From: Lachnospira rogosae
GTDB lineage: Bacteria; Bacillota; Clostridia; Lachnospirales; Lachnospiraceae
Direction of reading: 5' to 3'
DNA length: 64,000 bases
Assembly (NCBI RefSeq): GCF_040096455.1
Contig: NZ_JBBMER010000004.1
Location: 62,001 to 126,000, forward strand
The stretch's first letter is position 1. The number at the start of each line of letters is the position of its first letter. Positions 16,820-24,980 of the stretch are shown here, in pieces. The notes beneath the pieces are model-generated. The model was not told the DNA's origin. It saw only the letters and a list, made by a program, of their open reading frames with translations, and made no database searches. A program made the position numbers and the translations under genes.

Positions 16820-17262
16820 AAGTATATATAAGTTTACCGGTAACAGGAACATCCGACTATAAGGAGAGAGCAGAGGCAATCGAAAAAGTTCTTACAGAGC
16901 AGGGACATACAGTAATTAACCCAGTAAAGGTGTGTGAGAACCTTCCCAAGGATACAACACACAAAGAAATTATGAATATATGCATTTCTATGCTTGATAT
17001 GTGTGATGTGGCAGTATTTGCACCAGGGTGGGAACATTCAACAGGCTGTACGCTTGAGATGTGCAGGGCAATGAATAATAAAATTACAATTGGTTTTGTA
17101 GGAGAGTTAGAAGAGAAATGGGAAAATCAAAACAGGCAAGAGCACACGAATTTACAGAAAAAGCAAGAAAGGAAATCTATGCAAGAGACTTCGGTCAGTG
17201 TATTTTCTGCATTAAGAAATACAATATGCAGGGTTCAACGTGGTATTCAGAGCAAATACTAA
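16816..17262 (+). CDS. DUF4406 domain protein (nucleoside 2-deoxyribosyltransferase-like fold)
   Basis: The first ~100 residues match DUF4406: MKVYISLPVTGTSDYKERAE, INPVKVCENLP, CDVAVFAPGWEHSTGC. The family shares the fold of nucleoside 2-deoxyribosyltransferases; its phage role is unknown. ATGA overlap with the previous gene. The last 48 codons run in a different frame across the start of the next gene (145-nt overlap) and look non-conserved, suggesting loss of an original stop near 17115. Confidence 0.78.
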   Translation: MKVYISLPVTGTSDYKERAEAIEKVLTEQGHTVINPVKVCENLPKDTTHKEIMNICISMLDMCDVAVFAPGWEHSTGCTLEMCRAMNNKITIGFVGELEEKWENQNRQEHTNLQKKQERKSMQETSVSVFSALRNTICRVQRGIQSKY

Positions 17263-17462
17263 GCGTTATGCACTATATACCAAGGTCAAGAGGCGGCTTA
17301 GGAATACCGCAGAATGGAGCTATAGGATGTCAGTTCCATCACAATATGTTAGACAATGGAAATCAAGGAAAGAGAAAGGAGATGTTGGAGATATTCAGAC
17401 AGTATTTGCAGGAGCTTTATCCGGAATGGAATGAGGATGAGCTTGTATACAGAAAATGGTAA
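17118..17462 (+). CDS. HNH endonuclease-like protein
   Basis: 114 aa with an HNH pattern: CIFC (~30), VMHYIPRSRGG (first His), and NGAIGCQFHHNMLDNG. Not beside the terminase, so more likely an early-region nuclease than a packaging nuclease. The start at 17118 has only a weak AGAAGAG upstream and lies inside the previous gene. Confidence 0.78.
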   Translation: MGKSKQARAHEFTEKARKEIYARDFGQCIFCIKKYNMQGSTWYSEQILSVMHYIPRSRGGLGIPQNGAIGCQFHHNMLDNGNQGKRKEMLEIFRQYLQELYPEWNEDELVYRKW

Positions 17463-17480
17463 AAAGGGAGGTGATTCATA

Positions 17481-17873
17481 ATGCTAACATTGCCAATCAA
17501 GAAAAAATGGTTTGATATGATTGCTTCAGGCGAGAAGAAAGAAGAATATAGGGAAATAAAAGAATATTATGAAACACGTTTCCAGAATCTTTTTGGTGCG
17601 ATAACAATATACCCATCAAGTATTTTTAGCGAAAGATATGAGTATGAATTGCTACAAGGCAATGACGTTCCAGAGGAAATAAGACAAGATAGAGTACAAG
17701 AGATAATTTTTCGTAATGGATATTCTAAGAATTCTCCTCAGCTTAAATGTAAATGCATATTACGACTAGGAAAGGGTAAAGAAGAATGGGGAGCTGAAAA
17801 AGGAAAAGTGTATTATATAATTGAAATTTTGGAAAAAGAAAAGTTTGATAAAGAGATTAGTATGAAACAATGA
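17481..17873 (+). CDS. ASCH-domain protein
   Basis: 130 aa beginning LTLPIKKKWFDMIASGEKKEEYRE, the typical first strand-helix of ASCH/PUA-like RNA-binding domains, with YYIIEI near the end as the last strand. Such proteins are common in phages; RNA or modified-base binding is inferred from the fold. AGGGAGGTGAT precedes the ATG. Confidence 0.8.
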   Translation: MLTLPIKKKWFDMIASGEKKEEYREIKEYYETRFQNLFGAITIYPSSIFSERYEYELLQGNDVPEEIRQDRVQEIIFRNGYSKNSPQLKCKCILRLGKGKEEWGAEKGKVYYIIEILEKEKFDKEISMKQ

Positions 17874-18115
17874 TAGGTCAGTTAAAGTTTGAAGAGTGTA
17901 TGACATTTAAAGAAAAAATGGAAGCACAAGGGTGGCATAATTGCTATGATGCAGAACCAGATAAGCCAGGAATATATCAGATATACAGACGGAACGGAAG
18001 TAAAGGAAAGGCATATTACAAAGGTAATCATATATGGCAGCAGTTAACTAATAATGGCTGGGATTTTAATTGGTGGAGAGAGACGAAAGGAAGTGATTAT
18101 ATTGAAAGAAGTTAA
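17870..18115 (+). CDS. Small phage protein, unknown
   Basis: 81 aa, Trp/Tyr-rich (GWHNCYDAEPDKPGIYQIYRR, WDFNWWRE), reminiscent of DUF551-like phage proteins but not assignable. ATGA overlap with the ASCH gene. Confidence 0.6.
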   Translation: MIGQLKFEECMTFKEKMEAQGWHNCYDAEPDKPGIYQIYRRNGSKGKAYYKGNHIWQQLTNNGWDFNWWRETKGSDYIERS

Positions 18116-18308
18116 ACATTACATATGTGAGATATGTGGAACGGAATACAATGATAAAACTAAAGCACAGCATTGTGAAAAGGGACATTGTAAGCCATTG
18201 GAAATAATAAAGGAACGTTATTTAAGTGTAGGTTATGACGCTAAGGGATATCCATTAGAAATAACAGTAAAGATGGCGGATGGCACAGAACAGAAATACA
18301 GGAGATAA
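18102..18308 (+). CDS. Small zinc-finger-like phage protein
   Basis: 68 aa; CEICGTEYNDKTKAQHCEKGHC gives a C-x2-C...C/H zinc pattern. The TTG at 18102 was chosen for AAGGAAGTGATT upstream; overlaps the previous gene by 14 nt. Function unknown. Confidence 0.6.
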   Translation: MKEVKHYICEICGTEYNDKTKAQHCEKGHCKPLEIIKERYLSVGYDAKGYPLEITVKMADGTEQKYRR

Positions 18309-18370
18309 AAGAAAAATAGAACTATTAACAAATACTTATTCAATACAAAATAATATCACACAAAAAAAGA

Positions 18371-18410
18371 GAAGCTGATAGCCAAACTCACCACGCTGTC
18401 AGCTTCCTTT
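18371..18410 (+). terminator. Terminator of the early/replication operon
   Basis: GAAGCTGATAGC (18371-18382) pairs with GCTGTCAGCTTC (18395-18406), followed by CTTTCTC. It separates the early operon from the late-regulator gene. Confidence 0.65.
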
Positions 18411-18490
18411 CTCAAAAACAGAACATATGTATTGTATCATAGAGATATATATTGTGCAAGAAAATAAAACGGGAAGGGAAGTAAAGAGAT

Positions 18491-18937
18491 ATGGCAGCAG
18501 ATATTAGGGAAGCGTTAATACAGTATTGTGACATAAAACAGGAATATGATTACATAAGAACAAGAAGAGATAAGTTAATAAGAGAGATTGAGAAAATGGA
18601 AAAGGAACAAATGAGTGTAATTGATTCTGTTACAGGTGGGGATGGAGGTATACAGCATTATAAGATAGAGGGATATCCATATCCTGAGTATAGCAGGAAG
18701 AGGACATTGCTTATAGCAAGAGAGAGTCAGTTACAAAAGTATGAAATAAAATTATTAAAGATAACAAATGAAGTTGAGGAATTTATAGAAAAAATTGAAA
18801 ATAGCAGAATAAGAAGAATGATTGAGTATAGATTTCTTGATGATTTAACCTGGATTCAGGTGGCACAGAGAATGGGAAAACATCACACAGAAGAAAGTTG
18901 CAGAAAAGCTATAGAGAGATTTTTAAAAGAAATTTGA
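18491..18937 (+). CDS. ArpU/DUF1492-like phage late transcription regulator
   Basis: 148 aa: an N-terminal coiled coil (residues ~1-45 and 75-105) and a C-terminal sigma-region-4-like helix-turn-helix (MIEYRFLDDLTWIQVAQRMG...CRKAIERFLKEI). Proteins of this type sit just before the terminase genes in Firmicutes phages and activate late genes. A TTTGTCCG direct repeat begins 3 nt after its stop codon and is a plausible target. Confidence 0.8.
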   Translation: MAADIREALIQYCDIKQEYDYIRTRRDKLIREIEKMEKEQMSVIDSVTGGDGGIQHYKIEGYPYPEYSRKRTLLIARESQLQKYEIKLLKITNEVEEFIEKIENSRIRRMIEYRFLDDLTWIQVAQRMGKHHTEESCRKAIERFLKEI

Positions 18938-18939
18938 AG

Positions 18940-18979
18940 TTTGTCCGATTTGTCCGCTTTTTCTGTGTTAATATATAAA
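18940..18979 (+). promoter_or_regulatory. Candidate late promoter with TTTGTCCG direct repeat
   Basis: TTTGTCCG occurs twice 9 bp apart (18940-18947 and 18949-18956), followed 17-18 bp later by TATAAA (18974-18979). The second copy sits at the -35 position. An activator-dependent promoter controlled by the upstream ArpU-like protein is inferred. Confidence 0.5.
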
Positions 18980-19098
18980 CTGGAACAAACAAAGAGAAAT
19001 GTTGAACCACGGACTAGCATATAGTACGAATAAATTTTCTCAGATAGAGTCAGTAAGAACTGACAATATTACTCCGAATATGAGAACTATCCACCTCT

Positions 19099-19132
19099 AA
19101 AAGGTACTGGCATTAAGTTGTCAGTACCTTTT
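19099..19132 (+). terminator. Hairpin terminator between late promoter and terminase
   Basis: AAAAGGTACTG pairs with CAGTACCTTTT around a 12-nt loop, ending in T-rich sequence. It lies after the candidate late promoter but before terS, so read-through or antitermination would be needed if that promoter serves the late genes. The rest of 18980-19198 holds no other recognised element; a cos or pac site could be here. Confidence 0.65.
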
Positions 19133-19198
19133 ATTGTGCTTAAGTAAGAGAAAATAAAAAATGTTAATAAATGTTAATAGAAAGGGGGTACATAAGAA

Positions 19199-19579
19199 AT
19201 GAAACCAAAGCAGATAAAGTGCCTGGAATTAATGGTTCAGGGCGAATTAACAGACAAAGAAATTGCAGAGGCAATTAACATTTCTCCTAAAACGATATGT
19301 GACTGGAAGAAAAATAACGAAGAATTCCGCAACGAATACAACAGAATGATGCGCTCAAGCTTGCAATATGCTGCCCCTAAAGCGTTTAGAAAGCAGGAAA
19401 AATTACTAAATTCAAAAAATGAGATGGTTGCATATCTTGCGGCAAAGGATCTAATGGATAGAGCAGGACTTAATCCTATTGAGAGAATAGAAGCAAATGT
19501 AAATGACACAGCTAAAAATGAACTCGCAGAGCTATTAGCACAGCGTAAAGCAAGGGGTGAGCCAGATGCTTCTAAGTGA
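19199..19579 (+). CDS. Terminase small subunit
   Basis: 126 aa. N-terminal HTH (KCLELMVQGELTDKEIAEAINISPKTICDWKK) binding the packaging start site, then a helical oligomerisation region (AAKDLMDRAGLNPIERI), matching the phBC6A51-type small terminase. AAAGGGGG lies upstream. Overlaps terL by 14 nt. Confidence 0.9.
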   Translation: MKPKQIKCLELMVQGELTDKEIAEAINISPKTICDWKKNNEEFRNEYNRMMRSSLQYAAPKAFRKQEKLLNSKNEMVAYLAAKDLMDRAGLNPIERIEANVNDTAKNELAELLAQRKARGEPDASK

Positions 19580-20954
19580 TAAGTACTGGGATTACATAGA
19601 CACACCAGCAAGAGCAGAGTTCTTAGAGGGTTCAACTGCATCCGGAAAGACAACAACAGTAGCTGTTAAGTTCATTATGAATGTAGCTGAATCAGATATG
19701 AAGTTGCACGTTATAGCAGGTAATACAACAGGTGTTATTGAGAAGAATATAATAAATGCTGATATGGGATTGTTACAGATATTCCCCAATCTGGAATACT
19801 GTGGTAATGGCGATAAAGAAAATAAACTTCCGCACATTAAATTCAAAACTGGCAGCAGTACTAAGATAATATATATTCTTGGCTATGATAATGCCAGTAA
19901 ATGGAAGAATGCCTTGGGTTCACAGTTTGGATGTGTGTGGGTAGATGAGTGCAATACAGCTAACATAGACTTCATACGAGAGATATTCGGACGTTCTGAA
20001 TACTTTGTAGGTACGCTTAACCCGGATGCGCCTACACTTCCTATATATTCAGAATACATCAATCATGCAAGGCCTATAGATAAGTACAGGGCAGATGTGC
20101 CGGAAGAAATATGGAAGGACCTTAACGGTTGTGAGCCTATTAAAGGCTGGGTGTACTGGTTCTTTAATATGACAGACAATATATCTATGACACCAGAGAA
20201 GATAGAACAGAAAAAAATGAGCTATCCTCCTGGCACTAAGATATATAAAAACAAGATATTAGGATTACGAGGCAAGGCTACCGGTCTTGTCTTTTCTAAT
20301 TTCTGCAATAGGCATATCATTACTAGAGATCAGGCAAAGTCATACATCAGACGTGAGGTTGATGAAATGCAGGGCGAATATTTCATAATATTCACCAGCG
20401 GACTTGATACAGCTTATTCAACCAAGAGCCCGGATACGATTGCTATGTCCTTTATGGGAATAACAAACAAGGGCAAGCTGATAGTGCTGGATGAAAAGGT
20501 GTATAACAATGCAGAACTTGATATACCAATAGCTCCGTCTGATACGGTAAGGAATTACATTGACTTCCTGGAGCGTAACAGAAAAGAATGGGGTGGAATG
20601 TCAAAAAATGTGTTTATAGATAACGCTGATCAGGCAACGATAACAGAGTTTGCCAAGTACAAGAGAGAACACATTGACTGCCAGTATATATTTAATAATG
20701 CGTATAAGAAAGTAACCATAATAGATAGAATTAACTTACAGCTTGGCTGGATGTCCTTTAATGACGAAAAGGGCAGAGAGCCAAGCTTTTATATTGTCGA
20801 TACTTGCACGAATTACAAGACAGAGTTAGAAACGTATTCGTGGCTTGAAGATAAGGACTGTGAGCCTGAGGATGGCAATGACCATATGGTAAACAGCGTA
20901 CAGTATGGCTGGATTCCTTATCGAAGCAGGATAGGTATAGAGAATAAGAAATAA
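19566..20954 (+). CDS. Terminase large subunit
   Basis: 462 aa ATPase-nuclease that packages DNA into proheads. Walker A GSTASGKTTT (~21-30), Walker B CVWVDECN (~120), and a C-terminal RNase H-like nuclease with acidic residues (TSGLDTAYSTKSPDT, VFIDNAD, DGNDHMVNSVQYG). The ATG at 19566 has AAGGGGTGA upstream. Confidence 0.95.
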   Translation: MLLSDKYWDYIDTPARAEFLEGSTASGKTTTVAVKFIMNVAESDMKLHVIAGNTTGVIEKNIINADMGLLQIFPNLEYCGNGDKENKLPHIKFKTGSSTKIIYILGYDNASKWKNALGSQFGCVWVDECNTANIDFIREIFGRSEYFVGTLNPDAPTLPIYSEYINHARPIDKYRADVPEEIWKDLNGCEPIKGWVYWFFNMTDNISMTPEKIEQKKMSYPPGTKIYKNKILGLRGKATGLVFSNFCNRHIITRDQAKSYIRREVDEMQGEYFIIFTSGLDTAYSTKSPDTIAMSFMGITNKGKLIVLDEKVYNNAELDIPIAPSDTVRNYIDFLERNRKEWGGMSKNVFIDNADQATITEFAKYKREHIDCQYIFNNAYKKVTIIDRINLQLGWMSFNDEKGREPSFYIVDTCTNYKTELETYSWLEDKDCEPEDGNDHMVNSVQYGWIPYRSRIGIENKK

Positions 20955-20977
20955 TTCCAGATAGGAGAGTGAGAGAG

Positions 20978-22495
20978 GTGAACATATTTACAAGTATGGC
21001 AGAGAAGATAAAAACAGGAATAAGAACGTGGCTGCACATCCAGCCGGCTGTTAATGGATCCATAAGCATACAGGAAACTCTTGATTACGAGGGAAATGCC
21101 ATAAAGAACAAGATATGGTACAGAGGTGAGAGTGAAGAATTGTCACAGCTATACAGCCAGATAGATGGTGACAAGACAAGGTTCTGGTCTGCATCCTGTA
21201 CAATAGGTATGGAGATAAGAAAGATACACGTAGGTCTCCCTGCTATGTTATGCGATATGCTGGCCAGTATAGTAACAGATGATATGAATTTAATAGATGC
21301 TGGCAGCAGGCAGACAGAATGGGATAAGATAGCAGAGGAAAATGATTTCATTGAGCTTGTTAAGCAGGCAATAACAGAAACACTTTATATCGGTGATGGA
21401 GCATTCAAGATATCGTTCGATACGAACCTTAGCAAGTATCCTATATTGGAATTCTACTCTGGTGATAAGACAGAGATTATCAAGGACAGGGGAAGAGTTA
21501 AGGAGATAGTGTTTAAGACTGTGTATAACGTGCAGAGACAGGAATATGTATTACTTGAACATTATGGCATAGGCTACATACATTATGAGCTTACAAGAGG
21601 CGGCAGGGAATATGATTTAAGTGTTATACCGGAGCTGGCACATCTTAGTGATGTTACCTGGAATGACAAGTTTATAATGGCTGTTCCTCTTCTGTTTTAT
21701 AAGTCAGCCAAGTATAAAGGACGAGGCAAGAGCATATTTGATGCAAAGATAGATAACTTTGATGCGCTGGATGAAGCATGGTCACAATGGATGGATGCCT
21801 TAAGGAGGAATAGAACAAAGGAATATATACCGGAGAATATGTTACCAAGGAATCCCCTGGATGGAAAAGTGCTAAAGCCTAATGCTTTTGATAATGCTTA
21901 TATAAAAACAGATGGCAGCATGGCAGAAGGTACAGTTAATAAGATAGAGCTTGTACAGGGCAATATCCCACACGAAAGCTATCTTGCAACATATATCACA
22001 GCGTTGGATCTTTGTTTACAGGGGATTATGAGCCCATCAACATTAGGCATAGATGTTAAGAAACTGGATAATGCGGATGCACAGAGGGAGAAAGAGAAAG
22101 CAACGCTTTACAGCAGAAATAACATTGTAGAGCGGCTTCAGAAGGTTCTTCCAAAGCTTGTTACAGCAACATTTAATGCCATAGACACGCTTAATAAGAC
22201 AGCTATTAAGGATATAGATATTGATGTGACATTTGGCGAATATGCTAACCCATCTTTTGAAAGCCAGGTAGAAACAGTCAGCAAGGCAAAGCAGGGCGGT
22301 ATTATGAGCATAGAGGCATCTGTTGATGAGCTGTATGGAGATACTAAGGATGACGAATGGAAGCAGGAAGAGATAGCAAGGCTTAAGGCTGAGCAGGGTA
22401 TATCTGATATGGAAGAGCCGGCACTTAATATGCAGGCAGATGGCTTTACAGTTGATGGTGCTGATAATAGTTTTACAGGCTTTGATAACAAGTGA
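20978..22495 (+). CDS. Portal protein (SPP1 gp6-like)
   Basis: 505 aa. Forms the dodecameric DNA gate of the capsid. Family features: N-terminal YSQIDGDKTRFWSAS, GLPAMLCDMLASIVTDD, IGDGAFKISFD, PLLFYKSAKYKGRGKSIFDAKID and the helical C-terminus with an acidic tail. Follows terL directly. An in-frame GTG at 20969 also exists but abuts the AGGAGA. Confidence 0.92.
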   Translation: MNIFTSMAEKIKTGIRTWLHIQPAVNGSISIQETLDYEGNAIKNKIWYRGESEELSQLYSQIDGDKTRFWSASCTIGMEIRKIHVGLPAMLCDMLASIVTDDMNLIDAGSRQTEWDKIAEENDFIELVKQAITETLYIGDGAFKISFDTNLSKYPILEFYSGDKTEIIKDRGRVKEIVFKTVYNVQRQEYVLLEHYGIGYIHYELTRGGREYDLSVIPELAHLSDVTWNDKFIMAVPLLFYKSAKYKGRGKSIFDAKIDNFDALDEAWSQWMDALRRNRTKEYIPENMLPRNPLDGKVLKPNAFDNAYIKTDGSMAEGTVNKIELVQGNIPHESYLATYITALDLCLQGIMSPSTLGIDVKKLDNADAQREKEKATLYSRNNIVERLQKVLPKLVTATFNAIDTLNKTAIKDIDIDVTFGEYANPSFESQVETVSKAKQGGIMSIEASVDELYGDTKDDEWKQEEIARLKAEQGISDMEEPALNMQADGFTVDGADNSFTGFDNK

Positions 22496-22503
22496 GGTAG
22501 CTT

Positions 22504-24117
22504 ATGGCACTTAATACAGAATATGACATAGAGAAAGCTTTTAGAGCCATAGAAGATGAGCTGATAGCTTCAATGATACGGAATCTTGACAGACACAGAG
22601 CGGAAGAAGATGAACTTGGATTCAACTGGACACAATGGCAGGTAGAACAGCTTAAAGCCTTAGAAAAATATAAAGCAGATAACAAGACACGTTTTGCGGG
22701 CAGATTTAGTGATATAAACAGTTCAATTGATGCAATGATATTTACAGCAAGGCAGACAGGCGGCACAGAGCAGGAACAGAAGATATTAAGAGCATTGAAA
22801 AAGGGATTAAAAGCATCCAAGGTGTCACAAGGCACTGAGGGTGCTTTTTTCAAGCTTAACACAAGAAAGCTTAATGCCCTGATTAAAGCTACGAAGTCAG
22901 ATTTTAACAGGGCGGAAAAAGCAATGCTTAGAATGTCGGAAGATAAATACCGGCAGATAATATTCAATGCTCAGGTGTATGCGAATACGGGTGCAGGAAC
23001 ATATGAGAAGGCAGTTGATATGGCTACAAAGGATTTTCTTAAAGCTGGTATTAATTGTATTGAATATGCGAATGGCAGCAGGCACACAGTAAAAGATTAT
23101 GCTAAGATGGCTATTCAGACAGCTAACAAGCGTGCATATCTAACCGGAGAGGGTGAAATGAGACAGTCGTGGGGAATTAGCACTGTTATTATGAATAAGC
23201 GTGCTAATGCCTGTCCTAAGTGCCTTCCATTTGTTGGGAAGGTGCTTATAGATGATGTATGGAGTGGAGGTAAGGCATCTGATGGTCCTTATCCGCTTAT
23301 GTCATCTGCTATGGCAGCAGGGCTTTATCATCCAAACTGTAAGGATATACATACAACATACTTCCCAGAGCTTGACGAAGAGCCGGATAGCAAGTTTACC
23401 AAGAAAGAACTGGAAAAGGTCAAAGAAGATTACAGACAGGACCAGAAACAGCAATATGCTGGCAGAATGGTTGAACAGTTTGACAGGTTGGCTAAGTACT
23501 CATTAGATAAGGACAACCGTAAGATGTATGCGGCTAGAAAGGAACAGTGGGAAAATGAAGTATTAAAACAGAAAAATAGAGGCAAAAAGGTTATAATAAC
23601 GGAGCAGGCAATAGATAAAGTAAATGAAATTAATCCTAAGGGCTTTACTTCTGATAATAATAAATTTATAAAAGAGGTACATAAGGACTTACTTAAAGTT
23701 GCGAGAGATGAAAATAACAGTAATGAAGTTGCATGTGTAGTAGATTTAATAACAAATAAAAAAACTAAATTTATAAAAGGTGGAAGGCATGAGGTAGATG
23801 TATATTCTGATTCAGATATGTTTCATTTATTGCATTCGGCAAAAGATAAGTCTTTGGTATTATGTCACAACCATCCTGGATTAACAGATTTTTCAGCAAA
23901 TGATATTGGAGTATTTATGAGACACGACACAATAAAAACTATGACCATTGTGACAAATCAAGGAGATGTACGATATATTTCAAAAGGAGAACATTTTGAT
24001 TATAATGGAGCGGTTGAATTGATGAGAGAGTGTCAGGAAAAATATAGTGATAATATTAATAAGTGTATTGATTTGTTTTTAAAAAAATGCTATTCTGTTG
24101 GCATACAGAGAGGGTAA
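22504..24117 (+). CDS. Minor head (MuF/min_cap2) protein with C-terminal JAMM-type domain
   Basis: 537 aa. Residues 1-~330 are a minor capsid protein: helical N-terminus, then TVKDYAKMAIQTANKRAYLTGEGEM, NACPKCLPFVGKV and GLYHPNCKDIHTTYFPE. After a charged linker, residues ~360-510 form a second domain with a JAB/MPN (JAMM) metalloprotease pattern: an upstream Glu (SNEVACVVDL) and CHNHPGLTDFSANDI (H-x-H-P...S-x2-D). MuF proteins with exchangeable C-terminal effector domains are known as phage polymorphic toxins; the domain may be injected with the DNA. A 41-codon gene follows, in the position of an immunity gene. Confidence 0.85.
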   Translation: MALNTEYDIEKAFRAIEDELIASMIRNLDRHRAEEDELGFNWTQWQVEQLKALEKYKADNKTRFAGRFSDINSSIDAMIFTARQTGGTEQEQKILRALKKGLKASKVSQGTEGAFFKLNTRKLNALIKATKSDFNRAEKAMLRMSEDKYRQIIFNAQVYANTGAGTYEKAVDMATKDFLKAGINCIEYANGSRHTVKDYAKMAIQTANKRAYLTGEGEMRQSWGISTVIMNKRANACPKCLPFVGKVLIDDVWSGGKASDGPYPLMSSAMAAGLYHPNCKDIHTTYFPELDEEPDSKFTKKELEKVKEDYRQDQKQQYAGRMVEQFDRLAKYSLDKDNRKMYAARKEQWENEVLKQKNRGKKVIITEQAIDKVNEINPKGFTSDNNKFIKEVHKDLLKVARDENNSNEVACVVDLITNKKTKFIKGGRHEVDVYSDSDMFHLLHSAKDKSLVLCHNHPGLTDFSANDIGVFMRHDTIKTMTIVTNQGDVRYISKGEHFDYNGAVELMRECQEKYSDNINKCIDLFLKKCYSVGIQRG

Positions 24118-24139
24118 TATTGAGGCAGGAGGTGTTTCA

Positions 24140-24265
24140 ATGGATGGTATATTAGATGGAAAACCGGGAATGACAATTGATGAATTGATTGCATTATTGG
24201 AAAAAGGACCAATAAAGGCAGAAAGCAATAATGAAGATAAAGCAGAAATAAAAGAAAACAAGTAA
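24140..24265 (+). CDS. 41-residue protein following the MuF-JAMM gene
   Basis: Starts MDGILDGKPGMTIDELIALL and has a charged tail. A strong GCAGGAGGTG precedes the ATG, 22 nt after the MuF stop, and a terminator lies just past its own stop, so it is co-transcribed with the MuF gene. A partner or immunity role is inferred only from position. Confidence 0.6.
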   Translation: MDGILDGKPGMTIDELIALLEKGPIKAESNNEDKAEIKENK

Positions 24266-24268
24266 CAG

Positions 24269-24305
24269 CCACCAGTCGAAATATTGGTGGTATTTTTATA
24301 CCCAA
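24269..24305 (+). terminator. Terminator plus TTTTTATACCCAA boundary
   Basis: CCACCA pairs with TGGTGG, followed by TATTTTTA. The T-run leads into ATACCCAA, a block repeated after the next terminators of this moron region. Confidence 0.7.
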
Positions 24306-24331
24306 TTTTAAGAAAGTGAGGACAAGACAGT

Positions 24332-24631
24332 ATGAAAAAACTATTTATTAGCCAGCCTATGGCAGGTAAAACAGACGAGGAAATAAAAGAAACAAGGAAA
24401 AAGGCAATAGAATATGCAGAGCTGCTATTAGGTGAGAAAGTAGAAGTTATAGAGTCTTTTTTTGAAGGAGCACCAGCAGAAGCTAAGCCATTGTGGTTTT
24501 TAGGAAAATCAATAGAACTTCTATCACAGGCTGATGTTGTATATTTTGTTAAAGGCTGGGATAAGGCTAGAGGTTGTAAAATAGAACATCAGTGTGCAGT
24601 AGCATATGATATTAAGAAAATTGAAGATTAG
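24332..24631 (+). CDS. DUF4406 domain protein, second copy in the prophage
   Basis: 99 aa: MKKLFISQPMAGKTDEEIKE, EVIESFFEGAP, SQADVVYFVKGWDKARGCKIEHQCA. A complete single-domain DUF4406 protein with a nucleoside 2-deoxyribosyltransferase-like fold; much more canonical than the copy at 16816. Own terminator on both sides, so a moron. Confidence 0.85.
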   Translation: MKKLFISQPMAGKTDEEIKETRKKAIEYAELLLGEKVEVIESFFEGAPAEAKPLWFLGKSIELLSQADVVYFVKGWDKARGCKIEHQCAVAYDIKKIED

Positions 24632-24639
24632 ATTGAATA

Positions 24640-24671
24640 AACAGCTATAGAGCTGTTATTTTTATACCCAA
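24640..24671 (+). terminator. Terminator plus TTTTTATACCCAA boundary
   Basis: AACAGCT-ATAG-AGCTGTT followed by ATTTTTAT, then ATACCCAA and directly the palindrome GTTGCACCGGTGCAAC. Confidence 0.75.
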
Positions 24672-24687
24672 GTTGCACCGGTGCAAC
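24672..24687. repeat. 16-bp palindrome GTTGCACCGGTGCAAC, copy 3
   Basis: Sits between ATACCCAA and AGAAAGGAAACG, 13 bp before the start codon of the 24701 gene. The neighbouring cassette at 24960 has nearly the same flanks (ATGCCCAA-AAGAAAGGAAG) without the palindrome, so it looks like a discrete insertion or an added operator. Confidence 0.75.
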
Positions 24688-24700
24688 AGAAAGGAAACGT

Positions 24701-24925
24701 ATGTTGAAAAGATATTCACCGCCACCAGAGCCAGTGAAAAAAGAAAAATCACAATCTGAAATATTTATGGAAGATGATGATTTTGTAATGACACAGCTTA
24801 AAAGGCATGTATTAATATTACAGAATAGATTAACAATGGGAATGTATCAGGATGATGTAGATATTAAACTATATCATCAGGCTATAATAGATACTTTATA
24901 TGAAATAGAAAAAAGGAAGAAATAA
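24701..24925 (+). CDS. Small phage protein, unknown
   Basis: 74 aa: Pro/Lys-rich start (MLKRYSPPPEPVKKEKSQSE), acidic EDDD, then a helical half (LKRHVLILQNRL...IIDTLYEIEKRKK). GAAAGGAAACGT precedes the ATG. One of the individually terminated moron genes; family not recognised. Confidence 0.6.
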   Translation: MLKRYSPPPEPVKKEKSQSEIFMEDDDFVMTQLKRHVLILQNRLTMGMYQDDVDIKLYHQAIIDTLYEIEKRKK

Positions 24926-24960
24926 GCACGCATAGCAATACGCTGTGGGTGCTATTTTTA
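24925..24960 (+). terminator. Terminator with boundary block
   Basis: AGCAC-G-CATAGC pairs with GCTGTG-G-GTGCT, then a T-rich run leading into ATGCCCAA. Confidence 0.65.
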
Positions 24961-24980
24961 TGCCCAAAAGAAAGGAAGAT

